Positions 42,671 to 51,910 are shown, counted from the first letter of the stretch. The stretch is DNA of 64,000 nucleotides from Fictibacillus sp. b24 (GCF_030348825.1 NZ_JAUCES010000005.1:186001-250000), one strand, 5' to 3'. Notes: a model not told the origin generated them from the sequence alone. Numbers and translations: made by a program.

Positions 42671-42706
42671 GGACTTTTGCTGAGAGAAAACAGCAAAAGT
42701 CTTTTC
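42671..42706 (+). terminator. Terminator of ctaM
   Basis: GACTTTTGCTG/CAGCAAAAGTC with an 8-base loop, then TTTTCTG. Confidence 0.8.
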
Positions 42707-42728
42707 TGTATGGAGAGGAAACAACAAA

Positions 42729-43031
42729 ATGAGTTTATTTTGGATCATACCGGTTGTTCTGTGCGGATTTGGCATCGCTTTAATCGTTTATGGCATCCGC
42801 TATAATAAAGAAGATTATGAACATACAAAGCGTTTTGGTACGAGCTATAGTGGCGGAAGTGTTTCGGACACGTTCTTTGGAGCATTAGTTGAGTTCATTT
42901 TCGTCGTTGTTATCGACAGGTTAGTCCGATTTTTTCCTAAATGGCTCATCAAAGCTTTCTTATTCGTTATTGGCATAGGTTTTATTGCGCTTGGTGTATA
43001 TATTTTTTCAGACATGCCGCCGACAACTTAG
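42729..43031 (+). CDS. Small membrane protein, 100 aa
   Basis: Three hydrophobic segments at about 3-23, 49-66 and 72-93 around a Tyr/Lys loop (YNKEDYEHTKRFGTSYSGGS). SD AGAGGA. The stop codon overlaps, on the other strand, the stop of the NAD-binding gene by three bases. No named family; typical of small Bacillus membrane proteins of unknown role. Confidence 0.7.
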   Translation: MSLFWIIPVVLCGFGIALIVYGIRYNKEDYEHTKRFGTSYSGGSVSDTFFGALVEFIFVVVIDRLVRFFPKWLIKAFLFVIGIGFIALGVYIFSDMPPTT

Positions 43032-43657
43032 TATGCGATCCCAACACGTGACTGAGAAAATTGTGGCTGTGGGTTCTTGATTAAAGAGTACGAAAAATGA
43101 GCGGTATCACCTGTACTAATTCGGCTGCCGTCTGCAGGCAAAAAGTCTTTATCCACTCGGTATGTTCCAGTTGCTTCACCATCAGGGAGATATGTTGGAC
43201 AGACAATCGTCCAGTTAAGTCCGCTTTCTTGTAAAAAACGAAACGCTTTATGATGGTCTTCAGCTGCTCGTGTTAGTTTGCGTTTTGATTCAGAAGACTG
43301 GTAACGAAGCAAGTGAGGTTCTGTTCGGCTCTGCAAAATGCCGGCTGTTCCAATTGTGATGATATGGTTAATTCCTTGCTTTTTCATCGCTTCAATAATG
43401 AGAGGTATACTTTCTGACAGCACGCTTTCTCCATCAGTTGATAGGGTGCTGATTACGATGTCACAGCCATTCATTGCTTTTTCGATATGCTCCTGAACTA
43501 AAGCATTTCCTTCTACGACGTGAATTTTTTCTAACAAATTGTCAGGCAGTTTAGCAGGATTCCGCACCAATGCATGAATTTCCATATGATCTGCAGCTGC
43601 CAGCTCCGCCAGTTTACTTCCGACTCTCCCTGAGGCTCCTAAGATACATAATTTCAT
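43028..43657 (-). CDS. NAD(P)-binding (NmrA/SDR-like) protein
   Basis: 209 residues. Start ATG 43657 after CGGAGGA; the longer frame runs into a dispersed repeat. Rossmann start LCILGASGRVGSKLAELAA, then DIVISTLSTDG and GINHIITIGTAGILQSR. An atypical SDR lacking the Tyr-x3-Lys pair, closest in style to YwnB/NmrA-like flavin reductase or redox-sensor proteins. Substrate unknown. Convergent with the small membrane protein. Confidence 0.83.
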   Translation of the reverse strand: MKLCILGASGRVGSKLAELAAADHMEIHALVRNPAKLPDNLLEKIHVVEGNALVQEHIEKAMNGCDIVISTLSTDGESVLSESIPLIIEAMKKQGINHIITIGTAGILQSRTEPHLLRYQSSESKRKLTRAAEDHHKAFRFLQESGLNWTIVCPTYLPDGEATGTYRVDKDFLPADGSRISTGDTAHFSYSLIKNPQPQFSQSRVGIAY

Positions 43658-43725
43658 CGCTTTTCCTCCGTTCGGTTTCTTTTGTTTATCATAACATTTC
43701 TTTATAAAAGCTGTTTTAGCAGACT

Positions 43726-43910
43726 TTAAAGATCGAGAAAGTGGTTGATTTCCGTTCCAGGTGCTCCCTTTCCGCGGGGCAGGCGGTGAGCCACATTCGG
43801 ACGTTTCACTTTTAAGTGTCTCACCTGCCCGCCTGTCCCGCAGGAGTCTCGCACCTTCCACTCCAATCAACTTAGCAAAGAAGAGAAATAAACAAAACAA
43901 GCAGGAGCAC
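43726..43910 (+). repeat. Dispersed 190-bp element, copy 7
   Basis: AAAGTGGTTGATTTCCGTTC at the inner left, CCAATCAACTT at the inner right; outer ends decayed (AACAAGCAGGAGC). Subtype A, near identical to copy 1 in the centre. A faint extra fragment (GAAATCACCACTTTCAATAA) follows at about 43941-43960. Confidence 0.82.
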
Positions 43911-43986
43911 ACTATATATCGCTTTTTAGTTGACCTGTAACGAAATCACCACTTTCAATAACAGAGCAGCATAAGAAAACAGCCAA

Positions 43987-44022
43987 TAAAAAACACCCTT
44001 GCCAACAAAGCTGACAAGGGCA
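43987..44022 (-). terminator. Terminator of the Vpr-like protease gene
   Basis: Minus strand TGCCCTTGTCA/TTGGCAAGGGTG followed by T6. Confidence 0.8.
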
Positions 44023-44032
44023 TTTCTATAAG

Positions 44033-46432
44033 TTAACGAATGGTGATGATATCTGTAATTCTGTAATCTTCCTTTGCTCCTCTGTAAGAGAAAGCAACGA
44101 CACGGTATTTTCCAGGCGCGACTTTCTGACCTGAGATTTCACCGTTCCAGTCAAAGTAGTTGTATTCTTTAGGAACATTCTCGTAAGTACCGATCACACC
44201 GTGTGATTGCGATAAATCAGCGTCATACAGGACAAGCTCTACTTTTTCTGCAGAAGCAGGCAAGTAAGCAGCGAACGAGAAGTTGTTGTTTCCTAAGTCA
44301 GTCGCGCTAAAATGCGTGATAGAAGGGAAGTCAGGTTCTTGAACAAATAAAATGGTTGGAACCTCTACAAGTTTGCTTCCGTCACTGATGCGGATCGTAC
44401 CTTCATGATAGCCAGGCGCTAGTTTTGATGCATCTACTTGAACATTGAATCTAACGTCTTTAGCGCTTTTTCCGTTAATTTTTACGTTCTTGCTCGTTGT
44501 TACTTTTACGCCTTCTAGATCAACATCAAACGTGTATTGTTTCGTTTTATTGCTTAAGTTCTTAATTGTAAAATGTTCACCGCGTACTTCCTTGCCTTTT
44601 GTTTTTGAGAATACACCAAATGAATGGCTGCCAGGTGTTACAAGTGTTTCTGTTTCAATGGCTTCAACCACACGGATGCTTCCCGCTCCTTGCGTATTAT
44701 GAGGGTAGAGCTCTCCCTTAGCGTTATATAGATCTTCTGCTGTATTCATGAGCGCAGCTTTCACATCGTCAACACCCCAGTCTGGATGTGCTTCGAGTAA
44801 GAGGGCTGCCGCACCTGCCACGTGAGGGGACGCCATGCTTGTCCCTTGCTTTGCTCCGTAACCATGCGGATTCGCTGGATCATGAGTCGGAACTGTACTT
44901 ACGATGTTTACACCAGGTGCTGACACATCAGGCTTAATCATCCATGTATCCATTACAGGTCCGCGAGATGAGAAGTCCGCCATTAATTCGCCGACAGCAC
45001 CAGCAGACTGAATACCAAAGCGTACGGTTACGTCATCTGACTTTGCGAGAAGTGCTTGTCCGTCAGCTTGATTTAACATGATAGTCGGAACAGCCATTCC
45101 AGGAACCACAGGCATGCTTCCTGCAACGTTATTATAAATAACCGCACCAGCTGCACCTGCTTTTTTAGCTTCTGTCGCTTTATCTACAAATGGAATTCCT
45201 GCACCGCGGCTGATCAATGCGATTTTACCTTCTAAATCTTTTCCTGCAAAATCAGCGGGAGCTCCAAATCCTACATCTACTAATTCGAAGTCTTTTCCAT
45301 TTAAAGCAAGCAATGCTTCATCTGAAGGAAACCCTTGAACAGCGGACGAAGCATAAGAAGTACCATCAGATGAGGTAGTTGTAGCTGTAAAAACGTTATA
45401 AGGAAGCTGAGTTGCCCCGACAGAAATCGCTTCTCTCGATGTTCCAGGGGAACCGACTGTCCAATTGTTTGGTCCGCTGTTCCCGTTGGAGGTTACTGCA
45501 ACAACACCGTCAGACATCGCTTGATCGAGCGCGATGCTTGTAGCCCAGTCCGGATTGTTTAACGAGTTTCCGAGTGATAGATTCATAACGTCAGCGCCGT
45601 CTTCAACCGCTTTTTCGACTCCGGCAATAACGTTTTCAGTCGTCCCGCTTCCTCCAGGCCCTAACACGCGATACGCTAACAGCGTTGCATCAGGTGCCAC
45701 ACCTTTAATTCCGCCATCCGCCGCAACTGTACCCGCTACGTGCGTGCCGTGCGTTGTTTCAGCACCTCTTGGGTCGCCTTTAGGTGTTTCTTGCGGATCG
45801 TTGTCTTTGTCTACAAAGTCATACCCTTTATAGTCACCGAACGCCTGGTCTAGGTCAGGATGTGTGTAGTCGACACCTGTATCAATAACAGCGACCGTTA
45901 CACCTTCACCTGTGTAGCCTGCTTCCCACGCTTGGTTTGCACCAATAAAAGGAGCTGAGTTCATCATTTGAGGGGTTACTTCATCAAATGACTCGTCACT
46001 CACATCTTCTCCTGTTGTGTGGTATTCAACATCAGGGTAAACGGCTTTAATGCCTGATACCGCTAACAAGTCAGGAATTTCATTTGCTGGAATTTCTAAT
46101 GAAAAACCTGAAAAGACATGGTCGTATTCATTGTTGACTTTATATGATTTGGCGCGAGTGGAGATCTCTTTTACCACAGCGTCGCGTTTTGATTTCAGGT
46201 TTGATTTTGTTTGTTTTTGACCTTTCTTTTTTGCTTCTAGTACAGAAGGTTCTTTTAATTCAACAATTACTTTTGTAACATGGGAAGAGTTTAAATTATA
46301 CTTCCCGTAGAGCGGTGCAAGTTCTGGCTGTGCATCCTTAGAAGATGGAGCAGCAGACGCACCAGAAAAAGCAGAGAAAATAAACGTACAAGCTAAAGTT
46401 AAACTAGAAGTCTTGCGCAAAAAGTGTTTCAT
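44033..46432 (-). CDS. vpr: Secreted subtilisin-like serine protease, Vpr type
   Basis: 799 residues, matching Vpr (about 806). Signal peptide about 1-27; I9 propeptide about 45-140; S8 domain with D184 (AVIDTG), H228 (THGTHVAG) and S532 (GTSMASPHVAG), plus the oxyanion Asn in VTSNGNSGP. A PA domain is inserted about 380-470 (GKIALISRGAGIPFVDK). A C-terminal Fn3-like domain (about 600-799) ends in an RIT-DIITIR tail. It degrades extracellular protein. SD AAGGGG. Confidence 0.93.
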   Translation of the reverse strand: MKHFLRKTSSLTLACTFIFSAFSGASAAPSSKDAQPELAPLYGKYNLNSSHVTKVIVELKEPSVLEAKKKGQKQTKSNLKSKRDAVVKEISTRAKSYKVNNEYDHVFSGFSLEIPANEIPDLLAVSGIKAVYPDVEYHTTGEDVSDESFDEVTPQMMNSAPFIGANQAWEAGYTGEGVTVAVIDTGVDYTHPDLDQAFGDYKGYDFVDKDNDPQETPKGDPRGAETTHGTHVAGTVAADGGIKGVAPDATLLAYRVLGPGGSGTTENVIAGVEKAVEDGADVMNLSLGNSLNNPDWATSIALDQAMSDGVVAVTSNGNSGPNNWTVGSPGTSREAISVGATQLPYNVFTATTTSSDGTSYASSAVQGFPSDEALLALNGKDFELVDVGFGAPADFAGKDLEGKIALISRGAGIPFVDKATEAKKAGAAGAVIYNNVAGSMPVVPGMAVPTIMLNQADGQALLAKSDDVTVRFGIQSAGAVGELMADFSSRGPVMDTWMIKPDVSAPGVNIVSTVPTHDPANPHGYGAKQGTSMASPHVAGAAALLLEAHPDWGVDDVKAALMNTAEDLYNAKGELYPHNTQGAGSIRVVEAIETETLVTPGSHSFGVFSKTKGKEVRGEHFTIKNLSNKTKQYTFDVDLEGVKVTTSKNVKINGKSAKDVRFNVQVDASKLAPGYHEGTIRISDGSKLVEVPTILFVQEPDFPSITHFSATDLGNNNFSFAAYLPASAEKVELVLYDADLSQSHGVIGTYENVPKEYNYFDWNGEISGQKVAPGKYRVVAFSYRGAKEDYRITDIITIR

Positions 46433-46493
46433 TCAAGCGTACACCCCTTAATTTTAATGTAAAGGTAATCTTCTGCTAACATTTTGAAATACC

Positions 46494-46521
46494 TTGACAG
46501 AATGGTAAAAACAGATATTTT
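46494..46521 (+). promoter_or_regulatory. Candidate promoter of the MFS gene
   Basis: TTGACA and TATTTT separated by 16 bases, 125 bases before the start codon. Confidence 0.35.
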
Positions 46522-46645
46522 GTCCTTATATTGGAAATTAATTAAGTGTCTTTTGTCCCTGAAAATACTTTGAGCAAAACATGAGGTTGATGATTTAGTC
46601 CCATGATAAGATAGGAATATTGTTTTAGAGGAAGTAGGTGAACAA

Positions 46646-47992
46646 ATGGCTCAAGAAGAACGTTATGGATCGATCCAGGAAAATCGGATTATTCCGCTTT
46701 GGAGTCTAACGGTGTGGCTAGTAGTAATGAACACGACGATGTTTAACGTAGCTCTTCCAAGTGTAATTTCACAATTTGATTTAAGCCCTACCGCGGGTTC
46801 TTGGATTGTTTCAGGATATTCGATCGTGTTTGCCTTATCGACCATTACATTCAGCAGGCTGTCCGATTTTATACCGATTGGAAGGCTGTTAATAACCGGC
46901 CTTATCATTTTAGGAATTGCTTCAATAGTCGGCTATTTTTCCAACAGTTTTGAGTTCGTGCTGATCAGCCGAATGGTTCAAGCGATGGGAGCAGGAGCTG
47001 TTCCAGGACTCGGAATGGTGCTTGCGACTCGTTATATTCCGATATCACGGCGTGGGCGTGCTATGTCATTAATCTCCTCTGCCGCATCACTTGGTTTTGG
47101 TTTAGGTCCAGTGATTGGAGGGGGTATCACACAGCTGTTTGGATGGAATTTCTTATTTGTGGTTACAGGTCTTGTACTGCTGCTTTTACCTGTGTTTAAA
47201 GTCTACCTTCCTGTTGAGCAGAAAAGCGAAGGCTCGTTTGACTTTGTTGGTGCGCTTTTAACGGGTGGTGGCGTTACTTCGCTGCTGCTTTATCTTTCTT
47301 CGTTCTCATTTTACCTGCTGAGCTTGAGCGCAATATTCTTTATCGTACTCGTCCTGTATTCAAACAAAAAAGAAGATCCGTTCATTCGAGTAAGTTTATT
47401 TAAGAACACAAGATATGTCTCGATCTTACTTATCGGTCTTATCGCATTTATGACTCATTTTGCATTTTTATTTGTTATGCCGGTCATGCTATCTAATCTG
47501 TTTCAGAAAGAGCCTGCTACGATTGGTTTTGTTATTTTTCCAGGAGCGATGCTCTCAGCGTTTGCCGCTATTTATGTAGGACGCTGGATCGACAGATTTG
47601 GAAACCTTCCTGTCATGCGCGCAGGACTTTTATCGCTGCTTTTATCCGCCATATTGTTCTCCCTTTTTGCAACAAAAGCATTTTACATGACGGCAATCTT
47701 TTATATGTTTACGAGTATCGGATTTTCAAGCTTAACATCCAGTTTAGCGAATGAGAATTCCAGGATTTTAAGTAAAGATGAAGTGGGTTCAGGCATGGGG
47801 ATGCTCCAGCTTGTTCAATTTTTTGGAGGAGCACTAGGTGTAGCAGTTGCAGGGCTGTTAATTGAAGGACAAAAAGCTTTTGCGCTAGATGTGATCTACC
47901 GAAATGTGTTTATTTTTTATACGATTCTAGTGGTCGTGTCGTTTGTCATCTATCAAGTGAAGATAAAAAGAAAGGTGAGCCTCGGAACGTAA
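46646..47992 (+). CDS. MFS drug-exporter-like transporter
   Basis: A 448-residue permease with 12-14 segments. The N half has NTTMFNVALPSVISQFDLSP and the D-x4-GR-type loop SDFIPIGRLL; motif C GFGLGPVIGGG marks it as a drug/proton antiporter (TetL/DHA family style). The substrate is unknown and no regulator is adjacent. SD GAGGAAG. A bidirectional terminator overlaps its last codons. Confidence 0.85.
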   Translation: MAQEERYGSIQENRIIPLWSLTVWLVVMNTTMFNVALPSVISQFDLSPTAGSWIVSGYSIVFALSTITFSRLSDFIPIGRLLITGLIILGIASIVGYFSNSFEFVLISRMVQAMGAGAVPGLGMVLATRYIPISRRGRAMSLISSAASLGFGLGPVIGGGITQLFGWNFLFVVTGLVLLLLPVFKVYLPVEQKSEGSFDFVGALLTGGGVTSLLLYLSSFSFYLLSLSAIFFIVLVLYSNKKEDPFIRVSLFKNTRYVSILLIGLIAFMTHFAFLFVMPVMLSNLFQKEPATIGFVIFPGAMLSAFAAIYVGRWIDRFGNLPVMRAGLLSLLLSAILFSLFATKAFYMTAIFYMFTSIGFSSLTSSLANENSRILSKDEVGSGMGMLQLVQFFGGALGVAVAGLLIEGQKAFALDVIYRNVFIFYTILVVVSFVIYQVKIKRKVSLGT

Positions 47993-48018
47993 ATAAATTC
48001 CTAGGCTCACCTTTTTTT
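47971..48018. terminator. Bidirectional terminator overlapping the MFS stop
   Basis: AAGGTGAGCCT.GGAA/TTCC.AGGCTCACCTT with T7 on the right; the left side is A/T-rich on the other strand. Confidence 0.9.
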
Positions 48019-48019
48019 G

Positions 48020-49210
48020 TTATTTTAGCATCTTAAAATCATACGAGTAGATGGATTTGCCTTTGATGGATCGCAAAATATCGTTCAATCCTTTAATCTT
48101 AATATCTTCTATTTTCTTCCCTTCCGTTAAGGAATAACTCTCAATGTAATATTTTTCTTTCAGTTTTTCGTTATGTCTTACTACGTATAGAAGATTATCT
48201 TTGAAAAATAGTTCTTCGTTATGCCTAACACCGTCTTGTGGTGCATCTTTCACTGTAAACAAGTTACTTACCTTTGAGGTTTTCGTATTGAAGGCATATA
48301 CTTCGCCTAAACCATTCGCGTAATAAAGAACGCCGTTAAATAAGTGCGCAGAGTTTTTAATATTGTAAGGGATGTGTGCAATTAAATTCTTGTTGTTACT
48401 GTACGTGGATATTGTGTATTGGTCTTGAATTAGGGTCTTTTTGTTGATGCGATAGAGGACGATGTCTTCACTTGTTTCGTTAACAATCTCCCTTAGAACG
48501 ACATAGTAAAATTGCTCATCACTAAGAACAGGGGAAAAGCCGCTTAATTCTAAGTTCTTTGGATTTTTTAACTTTACGATATCTTGAACTTTGACGTCAT
48601 TATTTGTTAAATCTACTTTTCTAAAATAGTATTCGTTTTTCTCCGTATCATGTGTTAATACGACTACATCATTTTGATCATTCCCGGAACTAGAAATGTA
48701 ATAGGGAATGTTTCCTTTATTGAATCCATCTTCGTTCCCATACACTACGTTTGAATCATACCCACCGTCAGAACTTATGCCCGTGTTGAAAATAGTAAAA
48801 TATAGATTTTTCTTCTCCAGGTAACCCGTTCTTTCTCCTGTATACTGCGGTTTCTCCATATTAAACTCTTTAAATGTGTTTCCTATTAAACGGATTTTGT
48901 TTTTGTCTACTAAAAGGACCTCGTTATCAGAAGTGGTTAAACTGCCAAGTTCCAGACCGTTCATCTTGAAAGCATCTGCTTCACCATTGTCATTAATAAA
49001 AACAGCTAAACTTATTCCTTTATCATCCATGTCTTGGTCAGCAGTCGTTGAAAAATACATCACAGCTTGCTTATCTTTTAAAAAGTTACCTTGTTCTATG
49101 CTCTCTTTCTCGATGGAATAGGAAGCATCAATGCTTTTGTCAAAAAAGAACTTGTAGACGAAACTGCTAACTAAAATGATAAGTACGCATGTAATTAATA
49201 GTTTTTTCAT
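48020..49210 (-). CDS. Membrane-anchored beta-propeller-like protein
   Basis: A 396-residue protein with an N-terminal anchor (1-25, MKKLLITCVLIILVSSFVYK) and an extracytoplasmic body of short repeated strands of about 45 residues (e.g. VLLVDKNKIRLIGN, VVVLTHDTEKNEYYFRKVD, LLYVVRHNEKLKEKYYIES), as in a beta-propeller. No catalytic motif is seen. It lies 64 bases downstream of the papain-like gene, with a hairpin between. Lysine- and asparagine-rich, more AT-rich than its neighbours. Function unknown. Confidence 0.72.
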   Translation of the reverse strand: MKKLLITCVLIILVSSFVYKFFFDKSIDASYSIEKESIEQGNFLKDKQAVMYFSTTADQDMDDKGISLAVFINDNGEADAFKMNGLELGSLTTSDNEVLLVDKNKIRLIGNTFKEFNMEKPQYTGERTGYLEKKNLYFTIFNTGISSDGGYDSNVVYGNEDGFNKGNIPYYISSSGNDQNDVVVLTHDTEKNEYYFRKVDLTNNDVKVQDIVKLKNPKNLELSGFSPVLSDEQFYYVVLREIVNETSEDIVLYRINKKTLIQDQYTISTYSNNKNLIAHIPYNIKNSAHLFNGVLYYANGLGEVYAFNTKTSKVSNLFTVKDAPQDGVRHNEELFFKDNLLYVVRHNEKLKEKYYIESYSLTEGKKIEDIKIKGLNDILRSIKGKSIYSYDFKMLK

Positions 49211-49274
49211 GTGATCACCTTTCAGAGAAAGAAGGCAATAAGTCGCAGTGATACGGCCTTATTGCCTTATTGTA

Positions 49275-50012
49275 TTATATATTCCGGACTAGTTTGGTAG
49301 CGGGAGCATCTCTTACATCTCTAGGGTAAACCCCTAGACCGCCATCCACATCCAGATCAAGATTGCCATTTAATTTAAAAGCTGACCAAATTAACTTCGA
49401 ACAGTTCTTATCTCCAATATGTGAAGTCGTTCGGTTGGTTACAAAATTATACGAATAATCGTCGATTCCTACGCGGCTAAAAGCCCAGTTTGCTGCGTTA
49501 TTACGGTTTGTTGTACTTGTCGTGACGGATTTAACCTGTGCATCTCCTTGATCAACTTTTCGTAACGTAGTGGAGATCGTGCGAACGCCTGTATCAGGAA
49601 CCGATTCAACAATCGTGCTGCTCGTGTAATACATGCCGACATGCCCGTGATTCATATAAGCAGTCTGTGAGGCTGTGTAGTAGAAGTTGCCTTTCGTACT
49701 GGTACCGACAGAAACTGTTCCTCCGCTGCCGCCCATCGTACCAAATTCACCTTTAAGCTGTTTTTCATTTTTTCCTTTTGTTTCGTCGTTCTTAAGTTCG
49801 GTATAAATTTGTTTGAGCAGGGCTTCTTCTGTATCACCCGTGTTCTTTGCGATGGATCGAACAGTTGAAAGTAATTCTTTTGAGGTTAAATCAGGCTGCA
49901 TTTGCAGAATTTCATCTTTATAAGAAAAATTGTGACTTTGAGCAAAAGCACTTGGTACCGAAAAAGCTGCGAGACAGAATGCTAAAACACTAGATACTAG
50001 ATGTTTTTTCAT
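49275..50012 (-). CDS. Secreted permuted NlpC/P60-like cysteine hydrolase
   Basis: 245 residues. Signal peptide about 1-24 (cut at AFAQ). After a helical stretch and a GGSGGT linker (94-99), the domain has H124 (HGHVGMYY), E136 (STIVESVPDTG) and C204 (DKNCSKLIWSAF). His before Cys is the permuted papain/YiiX-YycO order, so a cell-wall or lipid amide hydrolase is likely. Substrate unknown. SD GGAGG; the companion propeller protein is downstream. Confidence 0.78.
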   Translation of the reverse strand: MKKHLVSSVLAFCLAAFSVPSAFAQSHNFSYKDEILQMQPDLTSKELLSTVRSIAKNTGDTEEALLKQIYTELKNDETKGKNEKQLKGEFGTMGGSGGTVSVGTSTKGNFYYTASQTAYMNHGHVGMYYTSSTIVESVPDTGVRTISTTLRKVDQGDAQVKSVTTSTTNRNNAANWAFSRVGIDDYSYNFVTNRTTSHIGDKNCSKLIWSAFKLNGNLDLDVDGGLGVYPRDVRDAPATKLVRNI

Positions 50013-50323
50013 ATTCCAAACCTCCTGCCGTAATACGGGACCCCTTTGTCGACAGGTTTAATTTACCATTTATATACAGAAGCGTAAATATGAAAACGAG
50101 GAAACAGTATGGATGACTTATGTGTGAAATGGAAGATACTTCAAAAGAACTGTCAAGGTAGTAAGAATTAAAAGATAAAACGGGCCATAAGGTGCTGTAG
50201 AAAGATAGTAAGAAGGGATGCTTTCGGTGAGGAGTCAAAATAAAGGAAGTAATTTAAAATGGTGACTTTCTTGTAGTGGAAATGGAGCATTTCCCCAGGT
50301 GAAAAAAATGAAAACAGAGCGGG

Positions 50324-50361
50324 AAATAAATTGTTTGGGGTCAGACCCCAACAATTTATTT
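50324..50361. repeat. 38-bp REP-like palindrome
   Basis: Left arm AAATAAATTGTTTGGGGTC, right arm GACCCCAACAATTTATTT, one-base centre, one extra T. The core GGGGTCAGACCCC looks like the palindromes linked to IS200-like (RAYT) transposases in other genomes. No T-run and no such transposase in the window. The rest of the 50013-50473 gap shows nothing else. Confidence 0.75.
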
Positions 50362-50473
50362 GAAAATTTTTTAAAAACTTTTAAAGTAAATGCCGATACA
50401 TAAATTGAAATGCCTAAACAGGAGAACTTTTAACGAGTGAAGAGAATAAACGGAAAGGACGAGGGACGAATTC

Positions 50474-50788
50474 GTGGAAAGAAACAAAGAACTGATTGAT
50501 TCATTATTGAAACTTCAGGAGCTATTAGACACAGAACCAGATACAGTAGACGCCATACCCGCTTTCACACAATACATCCGTTCTTTTTTACGTATTAAAC
50601 CAACAGGCCGAACATTGCCAACCATTGAGATCATGACGCTCATAAAAAGAAGAAAGCCGAACTTATTCTATATACTTAAGCGACATTCCAAAGATGATAT
50701 GATGATCATGCTAACATATCTCGATATGGATTATGAGCAAGCACAGATAAAAGTAGAACGTATTTTACAAGGAGAAGTCATCGCCTAA
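50474..50788 (+). CDS. Hypothetical helical protein, 104 aa
   Basis: GTG start (GAGGG about 8 bases upstream). All-helical; MERNKELIDSLLKLQELLDTEP, then ITPTIEIMTLIKRRKPNLFYIL and a C-terminal acidic/hydrophobic helix. No TM or signal. It stands alone between the REP-like palindrome and ykwC and ends in a terminator overlapping its stop. No family recognised. Confidence 0.65.
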   Translation: MERNKELIDSLLKLQELLDTEPDTVDAIPAFTQYIRSFLRIKPTGRTLPTIEIMTLIKRRKPNLFYILKRHSKDDMMIMLTYLDMDYEQAQIKVERILQGEVIA

Positions 50789-50806
50789 TAAGCGGTGATT
50801 TTTTTA
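50778..50806 (+). terminator. Terminator overlapping the stop of the 104-aa gene
   Basis: TCATCGC/GCGGTGA hairpin with a 6-base loop and T7. Confidence 0.75.
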
Positions 50807-50850
50807 TTTTACCTGTCTTTCGTTATAATAAGAAAAAGGAGTGAGGAGAT

Positions 50851-51720
50851 TTGCAAACCGTTGGATTTATTGGAACAGGTGTAATGGGAAAAAGCATGGC
50901 TGGCCACTTGATAAATGCAGGTTATCCGGTCCATGTTTATACGAGAACAAAAGAAAAAGCGGAGGACCTGCTTGAAAAAGGTGCTATATGGGCGGATACG
51001 CCAAAGGAGATCGCTCAAAGTTGTGATGTAATCATTACAATGGTCGGATACCCGAAAGATGTAGAAGAAGTCTATTTAGGAGCTGACGGGCTGATTGCAC
51101 ATGTGAAAGAAGGCTCTTACTTAATCGATATGACTACATCGAGTCCACAGCTTGCGCAAAAAATTGAGCGTACCGCTGCTGAACGAAATATCTCAGCACT
51201 TGATGCACCCGTTTCAGGAGGGGATATCGGGGCAAGAGATGCTAAGCTATCCATCATGGTTGGCGGAAAAGAATCTGCGTTTAACGACATGAAGCCAATC
51301 TTCTCAAAGATGGGAACAAACATCGTGTACCAAGGAAAAGCAGGTGCAGGTCAGCATACCAAGATGTGCAATCAGATTGCCATTGCCTCAGGTATGATGG
51401 GCGTTTGTGAAGCGATTCTTTATGCGGAAAAAGCAGGATTAAATCCAGAGACTGTCTTAAAAAGCATTGAATCAGGTGCTGCGGGAAGCTGGAACTTAAG
51501 CAATCTTGGGCCAAGAATATTAAAAGGTGATTTTGAACCAGGTTTTTACGTGAAACATTTTATAAAAGATATGACGATTGCTTTAAACTCAGCGGAGGGA
51601 ATGGGATTATTGACACCGGGACTTTCCCTCGCAAAGAAACTATACGATGAACTCGCAGAAATGGGCGAAGAAGATAGCGGCACGCACGCGCTTTATAAAC
51701 GTTTAGCGAACCAAGGGTAA
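50851..51720 (+). CDS. ykwC: 3-hydroxyisobutyrate dehydrogenase family protein (YkwC)
   Basis: A 289-residue beta-hydroxyacid dehydrogenase with a TTG start set by AAGGAGTGAGGAG. Rossmann VGFIGTGVMGKSMAGHLINAG, substrate motif DAPVSGGDIGARDAKLSIMVGG near 118-140, and the catalytic Lys in AGAGQHTKMCNQI. Length and motifs fit B. subtilis YkwC. Substrate (3-hydroxyisobutyrate, tartronate semialdehyde or another small hydroxyacid) is not determinable. Confidence 0.88.
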   Translation: MQTVGFIGTGVMGKSMAGHLINAGYPVHVYTRTKEKAEDLLEKGAIWADTPKEIAQSCDVIITMVGYPKDVEEVYLGADGLIAHVKEGSYLIDMTTSSPQLAQKIERTAAERNISALDAPVSGGDIGARDAKLSIMVGGKESAFNDMKPIFSKMGTNIVYQGKAGAGQHTKMCNQIAIASGMMGVCEAILYAEKAGLNPETVLKSIESGAAGSWNLSNLGPRILKGDFEPGFYVKHFIKDMTIALNSAEGMGLLTPGLSLAKKLYDELAEMGEEDSGTHALYKRLANQG

Positions 51721-51752
51721 AAATACCTTGGTTCTTTCTTTTTTTTTTGCTC

Positions 51753-51781
51753 TTTACAAAACGAAACAATTACGATTTAAT
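51753..51781 (+). promoter_or_regulatory. Promoter with embedded Zur-like box
   Basis: TTTACA (51753-51758) and TTTAAT (51776-51781), 17 bases apart, each five of six to consensus. The spacer and both boxes hold a 23-bp Zur-like site at 51757-51779: a perfect right half ATTACGATTTA, a left half CAAAACGAAAC matching 7 of 11 positions. A repressor there would block polymerase, as for Zur targets. Confidence 0.6.
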
Positions 51782-51910
51782 GTAGTTGGCATATTTTATT
51801 TTTACATTTTACCTCTTTCAAATGTAGCGATTCTATATTTTGTGGAGATTCATAGACTAAAATCTCAAATCTAGATTTACATAGTACAAAGAGAAAAGGA
51901 GCGCTGAAGG

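Noticed and set aside
43658-43912. N-terminal extension of the NAD-binding gene
   Set aside because: The added residues translate a dispersed repeat and have no SD; the ATG at 43657 does.
46494-46521. Operator for a drug-sensing regulator at the MFS gene
   Set aside because: No dyad near the promoter and no regulator gene nearby.
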